Assembly: GCA_030150085.1 (NCBI GenBank)
Contig: JASLGJ010000022.1
Location: forward strand, 1-8,095
Direction: 5' to 3'
Origin: Candidatus Elarobacter sp.
Lineage (GTDB): Bacteria > Vulcanimicrobiota > Vulcanimicrobiia > Vulcanimicrobiales > Vulcanimicrobiaceae
Length of the DNA stretch: 8,095 bases
Positions 6,568-8,095 of this stretch are shown here, piece by piece. Each line of letters begins with the position of its first letter. Positions within the stretch are counted from its first letter, which is position 1. A model generated the notes under the pieces. That model was not told where the DNA came from. It did no database searches and saw only the letters and a list, made by a program, of their open reading frames with translations. The translations under genes and the position numbers were made by a program.

Positions 6568-7467
6568 TTAAGACGGCGCGTCGTTCTGGTGCGCGGCGTA
6601 GCTGCGGGGGTCGAAGTACCAGGCCGGCAGGCTGGCCGGGAAGGTGATGTCGCGGAAGTGGAAGTCCACCTCGCGCCCGTCGTCGTTGTAGCCGTCGCCG
6701 ACCACGCCGTGCAGGTCGGTCACCGCCAGGTGCCCGCCCGCGACCTCGGCCAGCGTGGCGGTGAAGACCACCCCGAAGACACGCTTGTTGGTGCGGTCGA
6801 AGAGCTTGTCGGTGGCGATCAGGCGGCGCAGCTCGTAGGTCGTCTTGTCGGCCCACAGCTCGCGCAGGCGGTTGCGGTCGGGGTCGCGGTAGGGGGTCAG
6901 CTTGAGGTGGACCAGGCCGCCCTCGGTCTCCAGCGAGTCGACCCGGTAGTCGTACTCGCCCGCGGTGACGGTCGAGCCGATGATCGGGAGCTGGGTCGCC
7001 AGCGGCTCGGGGGTCGGCACGACCTCGACCGGGCGCGGCCGCAGCGGGGCGGGCTGGAAGAGGTCGGCGGTGGGCGGGCCGGGGTCGCGGTCCTCGTTGA
7101 AGGCCGGGCGGTCGAACTCCAGCGGGCCGCGGTAGTCGTCGCGGAAGACCTGCCGCTTGAGCGCCGCCCGGTCGAGGTTGCGGACCCAGACGTGGTAGGT
7201 GTAGCTGCCGACCGGGTCGACGTAGCCGTTGGTCGCGAGCTGGTGCCGCTCGACGGTGTAGGTCTCGTAGGGCGGGGGTGGGCGGCGGGCCCGGAAGGCG
7301 GCCCGGATCAGACCCAGCACGCGCTGCGGCGAGGGCGTCGGAAAGGCGGTCGCGGCCGCGAGCGGGGCGGCGGTCGCGACCGCGCGCGGGACCGGTTTGG
7401 CCGGCGCGGCGGCCAGCGTCAGGGCGGCGGTGAGCGCGAGCAGCACGGGTGCCGGCGGGGCCTTCAT
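6568..7467 (-). CDS. Secreted protein of unknown function, possibly LolA-like fold
   Basis: I do not recognise this 299-residue protein. It starts MKAPPAPVLLALTAALTLAA, a signal peptide with likely cleavage near AAAPA (about 21-23), followed by a low-complexity Ala/Pro/Thr stretch to about residue 48. The mature part has alternating, mostly beta-type segments: YETYTVERHQLATN...GSYTYHVWVRN (68-97), a Pro-rich connector (about 128-160), STVTAGEYDYRVDSLETEG (165-183), LWADKTTYELRRLIATDK (204-221), FGVVFTATLAEVAGGHLAVTD (231-251) and a FHFRDITFP segment (269-277). It has no cysteine and no obvious catalytic motif. The pattern resembles half-barrel proteins of the LolA/LppX outer-membrane lipoprotein-sorting type, but that is a tentative fold guess. 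The ATG at 7467 has only a weak AGGG upstream. It lies 82 nt upstream of the CAP gene on the same strand, and both products are exported. Confidence 0.85.
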   Translation of the reverse strand: MKAPPAPVLLALTAALTLAAAPAKPVPRAVATAAPLAAATAFPTPSPQRVLGLIRAAFRARRPPPPYETYTVERHQLATNGYVDPVGSYTYHVWVRNLDRAALKRQVFRDDYRGPLEFDRPAFNEDRDPGPPTADLFQPAPLRPRPVEVVPTPEPLATQLPIIGSTVTAGEYDYRVDSLETEGGLVHLKLTPYRDPDRNRLRELWADKTTYELRRLIATDKLFDRTNKRVFGVVFTATLAEVAGGHLAVTDLHGVVGDGYNDDGREVDFHFRDITFPASLPAWYFDPRSYAAHQNDAPS

Positions 7468-7476
7468 GCCCTAAGG

Positions 7477-7491
7477 ATACACGGCGTGTCT
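7477..7491. promoter_or_regulatory. Short palindrome in the divergent intergenic region, candidate operator
   Basis: The 86-nt region 7468-7553 separates two divergent genes and must hold both start regions. It contains ACACGGCGTGT (7479-7489), a perfect inverted repeat with 5-nt arms, extending to 7-nt arms with one mismatch at 7477-7491. On the minus strand it overlaps TATCCT (7480-7475 region), a possible -10 element for the secreted-protein gene. An 11-bp palindrome can occur by chance in such DNA. Confidence 0.2.
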
Positions 7492-7553
7492 GGGATGGCC
7501 CGCAAAGGCCGGGGTCACGCGCGGCCGAGCCCGAACGAGAGCGTCCGGCTCAC

Positions 7554-8095
7554 ATGGAACTCCTGCGCTTCACCTCCCTTGCCCGGCACTACGGTGCGAA
7601 CGACGTCTTCTCCGACCTCTCCGGGGTCGTCCGCGCGGGCGACAAGATCGGCCTGGTCGGCCCCAACGGGGCGGGCAAGTCGTCGCTGGTGCGGCTGCTG
7701 GCCGGGCGCGACGAGCCGGTCGACGGCGGCACGCTGGTGCGCGCGCGCGAGGCGCGCCTGGGCTACCTCGCGCAGGACGCCTCGGAGAGCGGGCCCGCCA
7801 CCCTGCGCGCCGCGTTCGACGAGGCGCTGGCGCGCGGCACGGCCCAGGAGTGGGAGATGCGCGCCACGCTCAACCGCTTCGACTTCGCCGAGAGCGACCT
7901 CGACCGGCCGCTGCGCGCGTTCTCGGGCGGCCAGCGCACGCGCGCGCTGCTGGCCCGCACGCTGCTCGAGCAGCCCGACTGGCTGGTGCTCGACGAGCCC
8001 ACCAACCACCTCGACCTCGACACCGTGCGCTGGCTGGAGAACTTCGTCGCGCGCGACCCGCGCGCGTTCCTGATCGTCTCGCACGACCGCTATTT
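7554..8095 (+). CDS. ABC-F family ATPase, N-terminal part (cut by window)
   Basis: An open frame from ATG 7554 to the right edge, 180 full codons with no stop. The first nucleotide-binding domain is visible: MELLRFTSLARHYG with an aromatic Y13 for adenine stacking, Walker A GPNGAGKS (36-43), Q-loop Q74, signature FSGGQ (123-127), Walker B WLVLDEPTNHLD (143-154) with catalytic E148, and switch H177 in VSHDRY. LDEPTNHLD and the lack of any membrane segment are diagnostic of ABC-F proteins, which are soluble and usually carry two ATPase domains in one chain. Family members act at the ribosome (EttA/Uup-type translation factors or antibiotic-resistance factors). The helical region between the Q-loop and signature is short, and the linker that separates subtypes lies outside the window, so I give no symbol. 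No strong ribosome binding site precedes the ATG. It is transcribed away from the light cluster. Confidence 0.95.
   Translation, partial: MELLRFTSLARHYGANDVFSDLSGVVRAGDKIGLVGPNGAGKSSLVRLLAGRDEPVDGGTLVRAREARLGYLAQDASESGPATLRAAFDEALARGTAQEWEMRATLNRFDFAESDLDRPLRAFSGGQRTRALLARTLLEQPDWLVLDEPTNHLDLDTVRWLENFVARDPRAFLIVSHDRY

Noticed and set aside
6524..6856. A 110-codon minus-strand frame extending past the end of the secreted-protein gene
   Set aside because: It is Arg/Gly-rich, out of frame with the signal-peptide protein and has no motifs.
6589..8073. A 494-codon plus-strand frame spanning the secreted-protein gene and the ABC-F gene
   Set aside because: It crosses the divergent intergenic region and is antisense to one real gene and out of frame with the other. 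Its composition is typical of a shadow frame.
7515..8084. A 189-codon minus-strand frame opposite the ABC-F gene
   Set aside because: The plus strand carries Walker A, signature and Walker B motifs in correct order. The opposite frame is low-complexity antisense.

Overview
This is a very GC-rich bacterial window with tightly packed genes. Six protein-coding genes lie on the minus strand and one truncated gene lies on the plus strand. I see no tRNA, rRNA, CRISPR array, insertion sequence or integrase. The organism cannot be fixed from this sequence. High GC, a biliverdin-type bacteriophytochrome with Cph1/Rcp1-style partners, an RsbU/RsbW-style output protein and alanine/proline-rich secreted proteins would suit an environmental bacterium such as the Eremiobacterota/Vulcanimicrobiota. 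Deinococcota, Chloroflexota or Actinomycetota remain possible, so this is a guess.

Layout in the minus-strand reading direction (right to left): a secreted protein of unknown function (7467-6568); a secreted CAP/SCP-domain protein (6485-5982); a stand-alone response regulator (5916-5494); a bacteriophytochrome histidine kinase (5351-3060); a second stand-alone response regulator (3058-2621); and a large REC-GAF-GAF-SpoIIE phosphatase-HATPase protein (2628-1) that runs off the left edge only a few residues short of its expected end. On the plus strand an ABC-F ATPase starts at 7554 and runs off the right edge. The divergent intergenic region is 7468-7553.

The core is a four-gene red/far-red light signalling cluster. 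The phytochrome should bind biliverdin (Cys in the PAS domain, His but no Cys at the GAF site) and autophosphorylate on His535. Two closely similar Rcp1-like receivers flank it, and both keep the Asp, Ser and Lys needed for phosphotransfer. The last gene overlaps the second receiver by 8 nt and starts with TTG. It joins a receiver to two GAF sensors, a PP2C/SpoIIE-type phosphatase and an RsbW-type kinase domain. This suggests that light input is passed to a partner-switching output (STAS anti-anti-sigma control), although no STAS protein or sigma factor lies inside the window. There is no heme oxygenase gene here, so biliverdin must come from elsewhere.

The phytochrome, second receiver and phosphatase genes are separated by 1 nt or overlap, so they are probably co-transcribed and translationally coupled. 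A 142-nt gap that begins with a GC-rich hairpin separates the first receiver from the phytochrome, so the two may differ in expression. The CAP protein and the unknown secreted protein are co-oriented upstream, but nothing links them functionally to light sensing.
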